Part shown: positions 8,089 to 15,653 of the stretch, piece by piece
Layout: the number at the start of each line of letters is the position of its first letter
Position numbering within the stretch: position 1 is the first letter of the stretch
Source: CAG-307 sp964524125
GTDB lineage: Bacteria > Bacillota_I > Bacilli_A > Acholeplasmatales > Anaeroplasmataceae
Length of the DNA stretch: 24,092 nucleotides
NCBI GenBank assembly: GCA_964524125.1
Contig: CAZGBY010000027.1
Span: 1 to 24,092 of the forward strand
Direction of reading: 5' to 3'
The notes under the pieces: model-generated
The model's database searches: none
Told to the model about the DNA's origin: nothing
What the model saw: the letters and a program-made list of their open reading frames with translations, nothing else
Made by a program: the position numbers and the translations under genes

Positions 8089-8550
8089 CTATCCTTTCAA
8101 GTAAATTGGTTTAGTAATTTTATATTCTATTAAACCATCTACTTCTTTATTTTTAACAAATCCTAAATGTTGTAAAATAAATTCTAAATAAGAATCTGCT
8201 TGAACATTTGAGATTATTTTAATCATACTATTTTCTAATATTTGCCATTTAAGTAAAATTTCTAAAGCTTCAATAATTTTTGTTTTATCACTAAATGTTA
8301 AATGAAGCGAAGCTAATTTATATTCGTTTAACATTGATATTATTTTAAACGAAATAATACCAACTTCATTACCATCGTTATCAAGAACTAAGTAAGAATA
8401 AATTTTAGGCGCTTCTTTTTTTATTTCAGATATTGAAAGTTCAATGATATTATCATAAGAACTTTTAAATTCCTCACTTATAAATTCACCTTTAAAATCA
8501 GTTTTATAATCTAAACTAATTATTTTAATATTATTGCCAATAAATTCCAT
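8089..8550 (-). CDS. Uncharacterised protein, weakly GNAT-like
   Basis: I do not recognise this 153-residue protein by family. It is predicted soluble and has an N-acetyltransferase-like layout: an antiparallel strand pair around YLVLDNDGNEVGIISFKI (about 53-70), a long helix about 85-105, and a C-terminal QHLGFVKN that resembles the GNAT ending YEKLGFV. The usual acetyl-CoA loop (Q/R-x-x-G-x-G/A) is not seen, so catalysis is doubtful. Its ATG is 1 bp after the cyclophilin stop with only a weak ribosome site, so it is probably translated by coupling. It lies between two queuosine genes, which hints at, but does not prove, a tRNA-related role. Confidence 0.7.
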   Translation of the reverse strand: MEFIGNNIKIISLDYKTDFKGEFISEEFKSSYDNIIELSISEIKKEAPKIYSYLVLDNDGNEVGIISFKIISMLNEYKLASLHLTFSDKTKIIEALEILLKWQILENSMIKIISNVQADSYLEFILQHLGFVKNKEVDGLIEYKITKPIYLKG

Positions 8551-8551
8551 A

Positions 8552-9064
8552 TTATCTAACTCTTACAATACTCTTAATACGTGCTTGTTTTAAAGGTTTA
8601 TCCATAAAATCTGTTTCCATATTTGCAATATGGTCAAGTGTCTCAAAACCTTCTAATAAAACACCAAATGCGGCATATTGACCATCTAAGTGAGAGACAT
8701 CTGTGTGACATATAAAGAATTGACTAGATGCACTATTTGGATCATTAGTTCTTGCCATAGAAATAACACCACGTGAATGACATAAATCGTTTTTAACTCC
8801 ATTAGATCTAAATTCACCCTTAATAGGTTTATCAGATCCACCCATACCATTTCCAAGTGGGTCTCCACCTTGAATCATAAAATCTTTAATAACTCTATGA
8901 AAAATTAAATTATCGTAAAAATGATTTTCTACTAAATTTAAAAAGTTTTCAACAGTCACTGGTGCACATTCAGGAAAAAGTTCAAGTAACATTTCCTTAT
9001 CATCTTGAGTTGTAATTTTAACTTGTGGATTATTATCATTTAAAAATTCATTATACTTTTTCAT
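8552..9064 (-). CDS. Cyclophilin-type peptidyl-prolyl cis-trans isomerase
   Basis: This 170-residue cytosolic protein catalyses proline isomerisation in protein folding. Cyclophilin motifs are clear: FHRVIKDFMIQGGDP (active-site Arg in FHRV), GSDKPIKGEF, GVISMAR, SSQFFICHTD and the pocket residues in LDGQYAAFG. There is no signal peptide or lipobox, so it is of the PpiB class rather than the exported class. An AAGGAGA site precedes the ATG. It is 15 bp downstream of queA in the operon and almost touches the next gene. Confidence 0.94.
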   Translation of the reverse strand: MKKYNEFLNDNNPQVKITTQDDKEMLLELFPECAPVTVENFLNLVENHFYDNLIFHRVIKDFMIQGGDPLGNGMGGSDKPIKGEFRSNGVKNDLCHSRGVISMARTNDPNSASSQFFICHTDVSHLDGQYAAFGVLLEGFETLDHIANMETDFMDKPLKQARIKSIVRVR

Positions 9065-9079
9065 TATTATTTTCTCCTT

Positions 9080-10099
9080 TTATTTAATAAACATTGAATC
9101 TCCAAAACTAAAGAATCGATATTTTTCTTTTACAGCTTCATTATAAGCTTTCATTATTTTATCTTTTCCTGCAAATGCAGATACTAGCATAATTAATGTC
9201 GATTTAGGTAAATGAAAATTAGTAATTTGAGCTTTAACTGCTTTAAATTTATATCCTGGATAAATAAAAATATCTGTCCAACCTGAAGTTTCTTTAAATC
9301 CATTATCATAAGCTGATTCTAAAGTACGTGTTGATGTAGTACCTACAGCAACGATTCTTTTCCCATTTTTGATAGCTTCATTTAAAATATTTGCAGTTTC
9401 TTTAGAAATAGAATAAAACTCAGAATGCATCTTGTGTTTTGTAACATCTTCTACAGCTACAGGCCTAAATGTACCAAGTCCTACATGAAGTGTAATATAG
9501 CAAATAGTTACACCTTTATTACGAAGTTGTGATAATATTTCAGGTGTAAAATGAAGCCCAGCAGTAGGTGCGGCCGCACTACCAGGATTTTTAGCATATA
9601 CAGTTTGGTATCTGTCTTTATCTTCAAGTTTTTCATGAATATAAGGAGGTAGTGGCATAGTACCCAACTTATCAAGTACTTCTAGGAAAATACCTTCGTA
9701 AATCATTTTGAAATAGCGAATTCCTTCTTCATCTTCTTTTACACACTCTGCTTTAAGTAAACCATCTCCAAAAGATACAATTGTACCAACTTTTACACGA
9801 CGTGCTGGTTTACATAGCGTTTGCCAAATATTTTCATCTTCTTCTTTAAGCATTAAAAGTTCGATATTAGCTTTTGTATCTTCTTTTTGGCCAAATAATC
9901 TTGCTGGAATTACTTTAGTGTCATTTAAAACTAAAATATCATTACTATCTAAATAATTAACTATATCTTTAAAAATATGATGTTCTATATTTCCAGTTTC
10001 TTTATCAAGAACTAATAATCTTGAAGATGACCTATCTTTAAGTGGAGTTTGTGCGATAAGTTCTTCTGGCAAGTTATAATCAAATTCATCTGTATTCAT
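9080..10099 (-). CDS. queA: S-adenosylmethionine:tRNA ribosyltransferase-isomerase
   Basis: QueA transfers and isomerises the ribosyl group of AdoMet onto preQ1-34 in tRNA, giving epoxyqueuosine. The 339-residue product is full length and carries the family signatures: FDYNLPEELIAQTPL near the N-terminus, SRLLVLD, LNDTKVIPARLFG, the AAPTAGLHFT active-site segment, ITLHVGLGTFRPV and the C-terminal FHLPKSTLIMLVSAF. The AAAGGATGAT ribosome site overlaps the ruvB TGA stop, so the genes are coupled with a 4-bp gap. Together with tgt it forms the tRNA-bound half of the queuosine pathway. Confidence 0.97.
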   Translation of the reverse strand: MNTDEFDYNLPEELIAQTPLKDRSSSRLLVLDKETGNIEHHIFKDIVNYLDSNDILVLNDTKVIPARLFGQKEDTKANIELLMLKEEDENIWQTLCKPARRVKVGTIVSFGDGLLKAECVKEDEEGIRYFKMIYEGIFLEVLDKLGTMPLPPYIHEKLEDKDRYQTVYAKNPGSAAAPTAGLHFTPEILSQLRNKGVTICYITLHVGLGTFRPVAVEDVTKHKMHSEFYSISKETANILNEAIKNGKRIVAVGTTSTRTLESAYDNGFKETSGWTDIFIYPGYKFKAVKAQITNFHLPKSTLIMLVSAFAGKDKIMKAYNEAVKEKYRFFSFGDSMFIK

Positions 10100-10103
10100 A
10101 GTA

Positions 10104-11099
10104 TCATCCTTTCGTTTTTATATTTAATAAATCATAAGTTTTTTTAGTTAAAACTCTACCTCTTGAAGTTCTTTGAATGTATCCTTCTTGAAGTAAGTAT
10201 GGTTCATATACATCCTCAATAGTTTGTCTTACTTCTCCAATTGATGATGATATTGTATCAACTCCTACAGGACCACCACCAAAATTATATAAAATACATT
10301 TTAAGTATTTGAAATCTTTTTCATCAAGTCCGGAAGAATCTATTGATAATTTATCAAGTGCTGTTTTACATATTTCTAAATTAATAATACCATTATTTAA
10401 AATATAAGCAAAATCTCTTATTCTTCTAAATAATCTATTAGCTATTCTAGGAGTTCCTCTACTTCTTAGTGATAACTCACTAACTGCCATATCTTCAATT
10501 TCTGTATTATATACTTTTGCAGTTCTTCTTATTATTTTATCAAGTTCTTCTTTAGTATAATAATTAAGCCTTAATACAACACCAAACCTATCACGAAGTG
10601 GTGCAGATAAATCTCCAAATCTTGTTGTAGCACCAACAAGTGTAAATGGTGGAAGATCTATTCTTATTGAACGAGAAGTTTGATCTTGTCCAATTACAAT
10701 ATCAATATAATAATCTTCCATTGCGCTATAAAGTATTTCTTCAATATAAGTAGGTATTCTATGTATTTCATCAATAAACAGAACATCACCTTCCGTAAGA
10801 GAAGTTAATATGGCTGCCAGATCTCCTGTCTTTTCAATTGCAGGCCCCGAAATAGTTTTTATATTAACACCAAGTTCATTTGCGATAACTTCCGCAAGTG
10901 TTGTTTTACCAAGACCAGGTGGTCCATAAAGAAGGACGTGGTCTAATGATTCGTCTCTTTGTTTGGCAGCTTTAATATAAATTTCAAGCATTTCTTTAAT
11001 ATCTTCTTGTCCTATATATTCATCTAATTTCAAAGGACGAAGTGATAGTTCTTCACTATCTAAATTTGTTAAATTTGAGTCTAATAATCTTTCACTCAT
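10104..11099 (-). CDS. ruvB: Holliday junction branch-migration ATPase RuvB
   Basis: RuvB is the hexameric AAA+ motor that, with RuvA, drives Holliday-junction migration in recombinational repair. The 331-residue protein has Walker A GPPGLGKTT (about 59-67), Walker B FIDEIHR, sensor VGATTRFG, the arginine-finger region LRDRFGVV, and the C-terminal winged helix with GGGPVGVDTIS and EPYLLQEGYIQRTSRGR. I choose the ATG at 11097-11099, preceded by GAGGTGAT; the GTG three codons upstream is part of that site. The stop is TGA. No ruvC is adjacent, as usual in Bacillota where RecU resolves junctions. Confidence 0.97.
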   Translation of the reverse strand: MSERLLDSNLTNLDSEELSLRPLKLDEYIGQEDIKEMLEIYIKAAKQRDESLDHVLLYGPPGLGKTTLAEVIANELGVNIKTISGPAIEKTGDLAAILTSLTEGDVLFIDEIHRIPTYIEEILYSAMEDYYIDIVIGQDQTSRSIRIDLPPFTLVGATTRFGDLSAPLRDRFGVVLRLNYYTKEELDKIIRRTAKVYNTEIEDMAVSELSLRSRGTPRIANRLFRRIRDFAYILNNGIINLEICKTALDKLSIDSSGLDEKDFKYLKCILYNFGGGPVGVDTISSSIGEVRQTIEDVYEPYLLQEGYIQRTSRGRVLTKKTYDLLNIKTKG

Positions 11100-11163
11100 A
11101 AAAATCACCTCACTTATAATAAAGGCGATTTTTGCGATTTTTTTTAATTTTTTTTGAAATTTC

Positions 11164-11718
11164 TTAATTCTTTTGTAAATTTTGCAAAGATTCTTTAATT
11201 AACACAGCTTCTTCTTTAGATAAATCAAGTTTATTTACCACTTTAGAAATATCTTTTTTATTATAACCTAAAGATAAAAGAGCGTCCGTTATTAATTGCA
11301 TTTTAGGATTTGAATCTAGGCTATTATAAGATAATTTACCTTTTAAATCTAATATTATTTGAAGTGAGGCTTTTTGTCCAATGCCTGGTATCTTTTTAAG
11401 ATATTGTGCATCACTAGATTCAATAGCGTTTATAATCTCATCAATGCTTAAACTAGCTAAAATAGTAAGTGCACTTTTAGGACCAATACCACTCACTGAT
11501 ATAAGACGCATAAACATATCCTTTTCTTCTTCAGATTTAAAACCATATAAATTAATTAAATCTTCTTTTACATATTGATACAAATAAATTATTTCATCAG
11601 CATCTAATTTAAAAGAATATGGGTTAGGAGTAATAATTTCATATCCGATATTATTATTTTCTACTACAATATATTTTGGCGTAATTTTTTTAATACTTCC
11701 TTTAATATAATTATACAT
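11164..11718 (-). CDS. ruvA: Holliday junction-binding protein RuvA
   Basis: RuvA tetramers bind the four-way junction and load RuvB. The 184-residue protein shows domain I (OB fold: YNYIKGSIKKITPKYIVVEN), domain II with two helix-hairpin-helix motifs (VSGIGPKSALTIL and IPGIGQKASLQIILDL), and the short C-terminal domain III (ITDALLSLGYNKKDISKVV) that contacts RuvB. Its ATG overlaps the end of gltX by 8 bp (ATGTATAA), and an AGAAGG ribosome site lies within gltX. A 64-bp AT-rich gap with no clear terminator separates it from ruvB. Confidence 0.95.
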   Translation of the reverse strand: MYNYIKGSIKKITPKYIVVENNNIGYEIITPNPYSFKLDADEIIYLYQYVKEDLINLYGFKSEEEKDMFMRLISVSGIGPKSALTILASLSIDEIINAIESSDAQYLKKIPGIGQKASLQIILDLKGKLSYNSLDSNPKMQLITDALLSLGYNKKDISKVVNKLDLSKEEAVLIKESLQNLQKN

Positions 11719-13303
11719 TTAATAACCTTCTTTTTATTTCTTCTTCACCTAATATTTTAATTACCTCATATAGCGAAGGCGAAGTTTCACTATGTGTAAT
11801 TTTTATCCTTATAATTTGCATATAATCAGAAAACATATATTCTAAATTGTTTATCTCTTTATCTTTTTTATTTTTAGCAAATCCTAAACTTAAAGATTTT
11901 TCTTTTAACATTATATTCCATTTGTCTTCATTAAGTGAAAGTGGTATTTCTAAGAATGAAGATATAACATTTTTAACTATATTTTCATTATAAGGCATAG
12001 CATAATTTATTTTATCATAATATTCATTATAAAAAAACTTAATTTTATTAAATATTTCATCAAATCTTGTATATTCTTTTCTTGGATTTATATCATTTCT
12101 TCCTATAGATATAATATTTTTAAACTTCTTTATATCTTTATTGATTAAATCATATAGTTCTTTATTATAATTAAAAGACCAATTTATTATTTCATTTACT
12201 AAATTGTCAATATCCATATATAAAATAGTATTTTTTGAGATATTATTTAATTTATCTATATCAAATAAAGCACCAGATTTAGACATTTTATCTATACATA
12301 ATTTAAAATCATCTATATTATTATTTTTGTTTGAAATGAAATATTCTTCATAATTAGAATTAACAAGACACATCAAATAATTTATTATACTATCTTTAGG
12401 ATAACCAAGTTCAATTAAATATGATACAGAAGCTTCAGGATCATGTCTTTTAGATAACTTTCTTTTACTTCCATTATCTAGTTTCATAATAGAATCTAAA
12501 TGTAAATATAATGGAATATCAAAATTTAAAGCATTAAAAAGTTCAATATGTATAGGTAATGATGTTAACCATTCTTCTCCTCTTATTACATGCGTTGTTC
12601 GCATGAAATGATCATCAACTACATGTGCGAAATGATATGTTGGTAATTTATCTTGTTTTAAAATGACAATATCAAAGTTATTTTGAGGCATTTGTATATT
12701 CTTTCTAAGTAAATCATTTAATTTTATTTTAATATTAGGATTACCATTTGATTTAAATCTTATAACATATGGAGTATTGCCATTTATTAATTTAATTGCT
12801 TCATCCTCCTTAATATCTCTATACTTAGAATATCCATTATAAATACCTATTTGAAGTTTATTTTCTTCTTGATATTTTCTAATATTATTAATTTCATCTT
12901 CAGATAAAAAACAAGGATAAGCATAACCTTCTTTTAATAAATGAGCTATACAAGCATTATATATTTCTTTTCTTTGACTTTGTAAATAGGGTCCGTATTT
13001 TTCGTCATTAAAATATTTTATATTAAAGTGTGATAATTGTTCTTTAAGTATTTTTTCTGAATTTTCAATTGTTCTTTTAGTGTCAGTATCTTCTATTCTT
13101 AAATAAAAAATTCCATTATTATCATAAGCTAGTTTATAATTAATAAGTGCTGTATATAAAGAACCAGTATGTAAAAATCCTGTAGGAGATGGTGCAAACC
13201 TAGTAATAAAGTTTGAATTTCTTTTAGGATATTTTTCTTCATAATATGAAATTGGTTTTGGAATATATCCAAATATTAAATTAATAAGTTCTTCAGAATA
13301 CAT
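11711..13303 (-). CDS. gltX: Glutamate--tRNA ligase (clostridial-type, N-terminal extension)
   Basis: The protein is a class I synthetase charging tRNA-Glu. Its Rossmann domain opens with TRFAPSPTGFLHTGSL (34-49), where the HIGH motif is HTGS (45-48). FYLRIEDTD follows, then HVIRGEEWLTSLP, and the KMSKS-like loop is KLSKR (282-286). A 30-residue extension (with YYEEKYPKRNS) precedes the catalytic core, as in clostridial GluRS. The C-terminal anticodon-binding half is strongly diverged and rich in Asn, Ile and Lys. The 530-residue length fits this subtype. It is the first gene of the long operon, with its own promoter and an AGAAAG ribosome site. Whether it also charges tRNA-Gln cannot be told from the window. 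Confidence 0.93.
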   Translation of the reverse strand: MYSEELINLIFGYIPKPISYYEEKYPKRNSNFITRFAPSPTGFLHTGSLYTALINYKLAYDNNGIFYLRIEDTDTKRTIENSEKILKEQLSHFNIKYFNDEKYGPYLQSQRKEIYNACIAHLLKEGYAYPCFLSEDEINNIRKYQEENKLQIGIYNGYSKYRDIKEDEAIKLINGNTPYVIRFKSNGNPNIKIKLNDLLRKNIQMPQNNFDIVILKQDKLPTYHFAHVVDDHFMRTTHVIRGEEWLTSLPIHIELFNALNFDIPLYLHLDSIMKLDNGSKRKLSKRHDPEASVSYLIELGYPKDSIINYLMCLVNSNYEEYFISNKNNNIDDFKLCIDKMSKSGALFDIDKLNNISKNTILYMDIDNLVNEIINWSFNYNKELYDLINKDIKKFKNIISIGRNDINPRKEYTRFDEIFNKIKFFYNEYYDKINYAMPYNENIVKNVISSFLEIPLSLNEDKWNIMLKEKSLSLGFAKNKKDKEINNLEYMFSDYMQIIRIKITHSETSPSLYEVIKILGEEEIKRRLLNV

Positions 13304-13336
13304 AGTTACACTTTCTTTCTAATTAAATACGACAAT

Positions 13337-13365
13337 ATTATACCAAATTATAGTATATTTAACAA
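13337..13365 (-). promoter_or_regulatory. Promoter of the gltX-ruvAB-queA-tgt operon
   Basis: TTGTTA (13360-13365), 17 bp, TATAAT (13337-13342) on the minus strand, with the gltX ATG about 27 bases after the predicted start site. No T-box leader is possible in this short 5' region. Confidence 0.7.
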
Positions 13366-13436
13366 ATGGAAAACAATATTAAATTCTATCACATTAGCAA
13401 TATATAAATTATGATAATGAAAACTCAATTTAAATC

Positions 13437-13473
13437 AAAAAATGCACCATCCATTAACTAGTGCATTTTTTTT
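13437..13473. terminator. Rho-independent terminator, usable in both directions
   Basis: AAAATGCAC (13439-13447) and GTGCATTTT (13461-13469) form a 9-bp stem with a 13-base loop and have a T run after the stem on either strand. On the minus strand it ends the small immunity-like gene and insulates the gltX promoter. Confidence 0.8.
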
Positions 13474-13717
13474 AAAATATTAAAATATCCTCATCCGCAA
13501 TAGATTCTAACATTTCTATTACAGTAATACCATATCTTTCAACTTTACATAAATCATCAACATTACTAACATCCGTTAATTCTTTATAAAATTCACAAAA
13601 TGAAATGTAATTAGTTCTATTATCATTATAATAAGTTATTGAATAATGTTTTTTGTTAAATTCAAATTCTATTTCTCTTCCCGTTTCAATTAGTTCTTTC
13701 AATTTTTCCTTAGTCAT
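13472..13717 (-). CDS. Small acidic protein, probable immunity protein of a polymorphic toxin
   Basis: This 81-residue soluble protein starts MTKEKLKELIETGREIEF. It has a short helix, a beta strand pair (EFNKKHYSITYY), the segment ISFCEFYKELTDVSNVDDL and an acidic C-terminus. I recall similar small proteins in gut Firmicutes but know no assigned function. The start is the ATG at 13715-13717: it follows GGAGG and shares an ATGA overlap with the upstream toxin-like fragment; an earlier in-frame ATG five codons upstream is part of the other frame. Tight overlap with a toxin C-terminal module is the usual toxin/immunity arrangement. The gene ends in a strong terminator. The immunity role is inference from context. 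Confidence 0.7.
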   Translation of the reverse strand: MTKEKLKELIETGREIEFEFNKKHYSITYYNDNRTNYISFCEFYKELTDVSNVDDLCKVERYGITVIEMLESIADEDILIF

Positions 13718-13926
13718 TTTATTTTCCTCCATTTTCCTCTTCGATATTTACCATTAGAATCTTTAATCCAAATATGTTCATGTGAAACTTGTTTATGAGT
13801 ACCTGAATTTCTATGGTTTGTATAATCAATATCTAAATAAGGATCACATTCGCTGTTATAATATCTTTCAGTTATTATTTTACCATATTTTTCAGCAGTT
13901 ATAACAAAGTTTGGAATCCCTTTAAT
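13714..13926 (-). pseudogene. 5'-truncated C-terminal toxin-like module
   Basis: A 70-codon open frame with no start codon is bounded upstream by a TAA and ends in a TGA that overlaps the next gene's ATG. It begins IKGIPNFVITAEKYGK, continues with the histidine-rich core DIDYTNHRNSGTHKQVSHEH (residues 32-51, His38, 44, 49, 51) and ends in a basic tail (GKYRRGKWRKIK). This layout resembles C-terminal nuclease-like modules of secreted polymorphic toxins with a DIDYTNH...H...HEH pattern. The N-terminal trafficking part is absent, and nothing recognisable remains in the 300 bp upstream. It could be a silent toxin cassette or a decayed remnant. The activity is unknown; a metal-dependent nuclease is a guess from the His cluster. 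Confidence 0.6.
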
Positions 13927-14235
13927 TTAAATTTTAGTTTTATTTTATGTGTTATTATTAATATGCTGCATAAATGTAATTTCTTCTTTTTTATAAGATA
14001 ATTTTATTACAATTATGATTTTTTTAAAGTACCAAAATTACTAGAAGTTTGTTTCTGCATAAGTTTTTTAAGAACTGGCTAAAGAAAAACACATTTCATT
14101 AGAACATCTTTGTTATAATTTCACTTTAATTATACACATAATAAAATCGTATTTTTTGTTTTTAAAAAAAATTATTTCATTGACTTTTTCACCTATTTCT
14201 TATATTCTATAAACATAAGAGAGGAGATTTTAATT
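13927..14235. other. AT-rich intergenic stretch upstream of the lipoprotein
   Basis: About 310 bp with no supportable gene on either strand. Its right end holds the lipoprotein promoter and ribosome site. The left part, where the missing 5' portion of the toxin gene would lie, has stops in all frames I read and no recognisable toxin domain. Confidence 0.6.
14180..14208 (+). promoter_or_regulatory. Promoter of the lipoprotein gene
   Basis: TTGACT (14180-14185), a 17-bp spacer and TATTCT (14203-14208), followed by GAGGAG at 14221-14226 and the ATG at 14236. This is the first plus-strand gene of the window. Confidence 0.65.
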
Positions 14236-14586
14236 ATGAAAAAAATATCTAAATGGTTTATAGGATTATTTGCAAGTTTATTCTTATTTATACTAGTCGC
14301 TTGTTCAAATGTTTCACAATCATATGCAAACAAAATTAATAAAGCAGCTGAAAGTGGCGAATACATGACTTACACAGAAGTTAAAGAAGATTTAGGCGAT
14401 GATTGTATCGATCTTACAGTTTTAAAATCAGGTGTAATTATTTCTGTTAAAGGCGTTTCTTCTAAGGATGATTTAAAAGAAAAACTTGATGATGAAGAAG
14501 ATGTTGAAGGTATTATTGTAACATTTGTAACAGGAAAAGCTATGAGCGCTACTTATAGAAAAATAACATCAGAAGATCTTAAGTAA
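14236..14586 (+). CDS. Small putative lipoprotein
   Basis: The 116-residue protein has a lipoprotein signal: basic start MKKISK, hydrophobic core, and lipobox LVAC with Cys23 as the lipidated residue, followed by SNVSQS. The mature part is about 94 residues, acidic, with MTYTEVKEDLGD and a hydrophobic strand IDLTVLKSGVIISVKG, then a DD/EE-rich turn and another strand. This layout loosely resembles SmpA/BLIP-like small lipoprotein domains, but I cannot assign a family. It would be anchored on the outer face of the cytoplasmic membrane. It is monocistronic, on the opposite strand to its neighbours, with promoter, GAGGAG site and terminator all visible. Confidence 0.85.
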   Translation: MKKISKWFIGLFASLFLFILVACSNVSQSYANKINKAAESGEYMTYTEVKEDLGDDCIDLTVLKSGVIISVKGVSSKDDLKEKLDDEEDVEGIIVTFVTGKAMSATYRKITSEDLK

Positions 14587-14593
14587 GATTAAA

Positions 14594-14620
14594 GGACAGT
14601 TTCAAAACTGTCCATTTTTT
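14594..14620 (+). terminator. Rho-independent terminator after the lipoprotein gene
   Basis: GGACAGTT/AACTGTCC forms an 8-bp stem with a TCAA loop (14594-14613) and is followed by ATTTTTT. It lies between convergent genes; on the minus strand the tail (TTTAATCTT) is poorer, so it would be a weaker terminator for ndpA. Confidence 0.85.
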
Positions 14621-15611
14621 ATTTATTAATTATCTTATTAATATTTTTAATTTTTATAGAAATAGTACCATCTTCTTCATCAAAGAATTCTAAAGAATCT
14701 TTATCAAGTAAGGTATCACTAGGGAATGTTATTTCAATACCATTGTCTGTTTTAATCTTATGTGTTTCAGCTTTCTTTAAAGTAAAACTTCTTTCTAAAC
14801 AAATATTTTCATTAATACCTTTTGAATGCATTTTTGCATTAAAATCTTCTTTTGCTTGTGGTTTGTCCTTAAATACAATATCAGCAATAACTTCTGGTTT
14901 CATGTTTTCTATAACGGGAGTTTCTATTAAGAAATTTTTAACCTCACCCATTGCAATACAAGGATTAACGCCATGTTCTTCACAAACTTTAGCAGTTATA
15001 TTTTTAATAATCTTGTATTGTTCAGAAGATGACATATCATATGAAGTTTCTAAGTAATCTTCTAAAATATAATGTTTATCACCATTTAAAATACGCTTCT
15101 TTTCTTGCGAAAATACCTCAAGCGTATCAATATTAATTATTGCATAAGTGTTAACTTGAAGTGCTGTTGAAGGAAGTGATGAAAAACTCTTAACAACTAA
15201 ATTAGAAATCTTACCATCTTTAGTTTCAACTAAGTGAGTTATACCTTCTTTATTTTCAAGCAATACTATTGCAAAATAAGTATTACCTTGTTCTTTAAAT
15301 TCACCTAAAAGTAAATCAATAGATGGACTATCTGATATTTGCATTAAAATATCATTTAATTCCTTAGATATTTTAGATGAAAGTTCTAAAAAACTAATTT
15401 CTTTATTTTTGTATTTTAATATATTTTCTTTAAATTTTGATTCTTCTTTAAATACACCTTTTCTTCTTGATGCATTTGAAATAGTGTTATTATATATTTT
15501 TAAAATATATTCAATTGTTGTTTCGCTTGATAAATCTAATTCAGTATCAGAATATGATTGAGCACCAGATCTTAAATCAAGTATTTGTAATATTGAGTGT
15601 GATACTATCAT
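14619..15611 (-). CDS. Nucleoid-associated protein (NdpA/YejK family)
   Basis: The 330-residue protein matches the 37-kDa nucleoid-associated family. Features seen are an N-terminal IVSHSILQILDLRSGA, an early Ser/Asp-rich segment (YSDTELDLSSETTIEYI), the central strand region NTYFAIVLLENKEGITHLVE, and a C-terminal part with the conserved EVIADIVFKD and the strand IEITFPSDTLLD. Proteins of this family associate with the nucleoid; their biochemical role is little known. It has a clean AAAGGAGA ribosome site directly after the T run of a terminator-like hairpin that follows cls, so its expression probably depends on read-through. Confidence 0.8.
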   Translation of the reverse strand: MIVSHSILQILDLRSGAQSYSDTELDLSSETTIEYILKIYNNTISNASRRKGVFKEESKFKENILKYKNKEISFLELSSKISKELNDILMQISDSPSIDLLLGEFKEQGNTYFAIVLLENKEGITHLVETKDGKISNLVVKSFSSLPSTALQVNTYAIINIDTLEVFSQEKKRILNGDKHYILEDYLETSYDMSSSEQYKIIKNITAKVCEEHGVNPCIAMGEVKNFLIETPVIENMKPEVIADIVFKDKPQAKEDFNAKMHSKGINENICLERSFTLKKAETHKIKTDNGIEITFPSDTLLDKDSLEFFDEEDGTISIKIKNINKIINK

Positions 15612-15628
15612 AATTTAACGTCTCCTTT

Positions 15629-15653
15629 AAAAAAGCACCTAGAATAAAGGTGC
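15629..15653 (-). terminator. Hairpin with T run overlapping the cls stop codon
   Basis: On the minus strand GCACCT and AGGTGC pair across a 7-base loop (15635-15653) and are followed by TTTTTT. The cls TAG stop lies at the loop-stem border and the T run abuts the ndpA ribosome site, so ribosomes finishing cls could influence folding. Confidence 0.7.

Noticed and set aside
8686..8868. 60-codon minus-strand open frame
   Set aside because: It is an alternative frame of the cyclophilin gene, whose motifs are unambiguous.
11381..11578. 65-codon plus-strand open frame
   Set aside because: It is antisense to ruvA with no start signals; antisense frames stay open by codon bias.
14743..15057. 104-codon plus-strand open frame
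   Set aside because: It is antisense to the ndpA-type gene, with hydrophobic composition expected from complementing Lys/Glu codons and no ribosome site.
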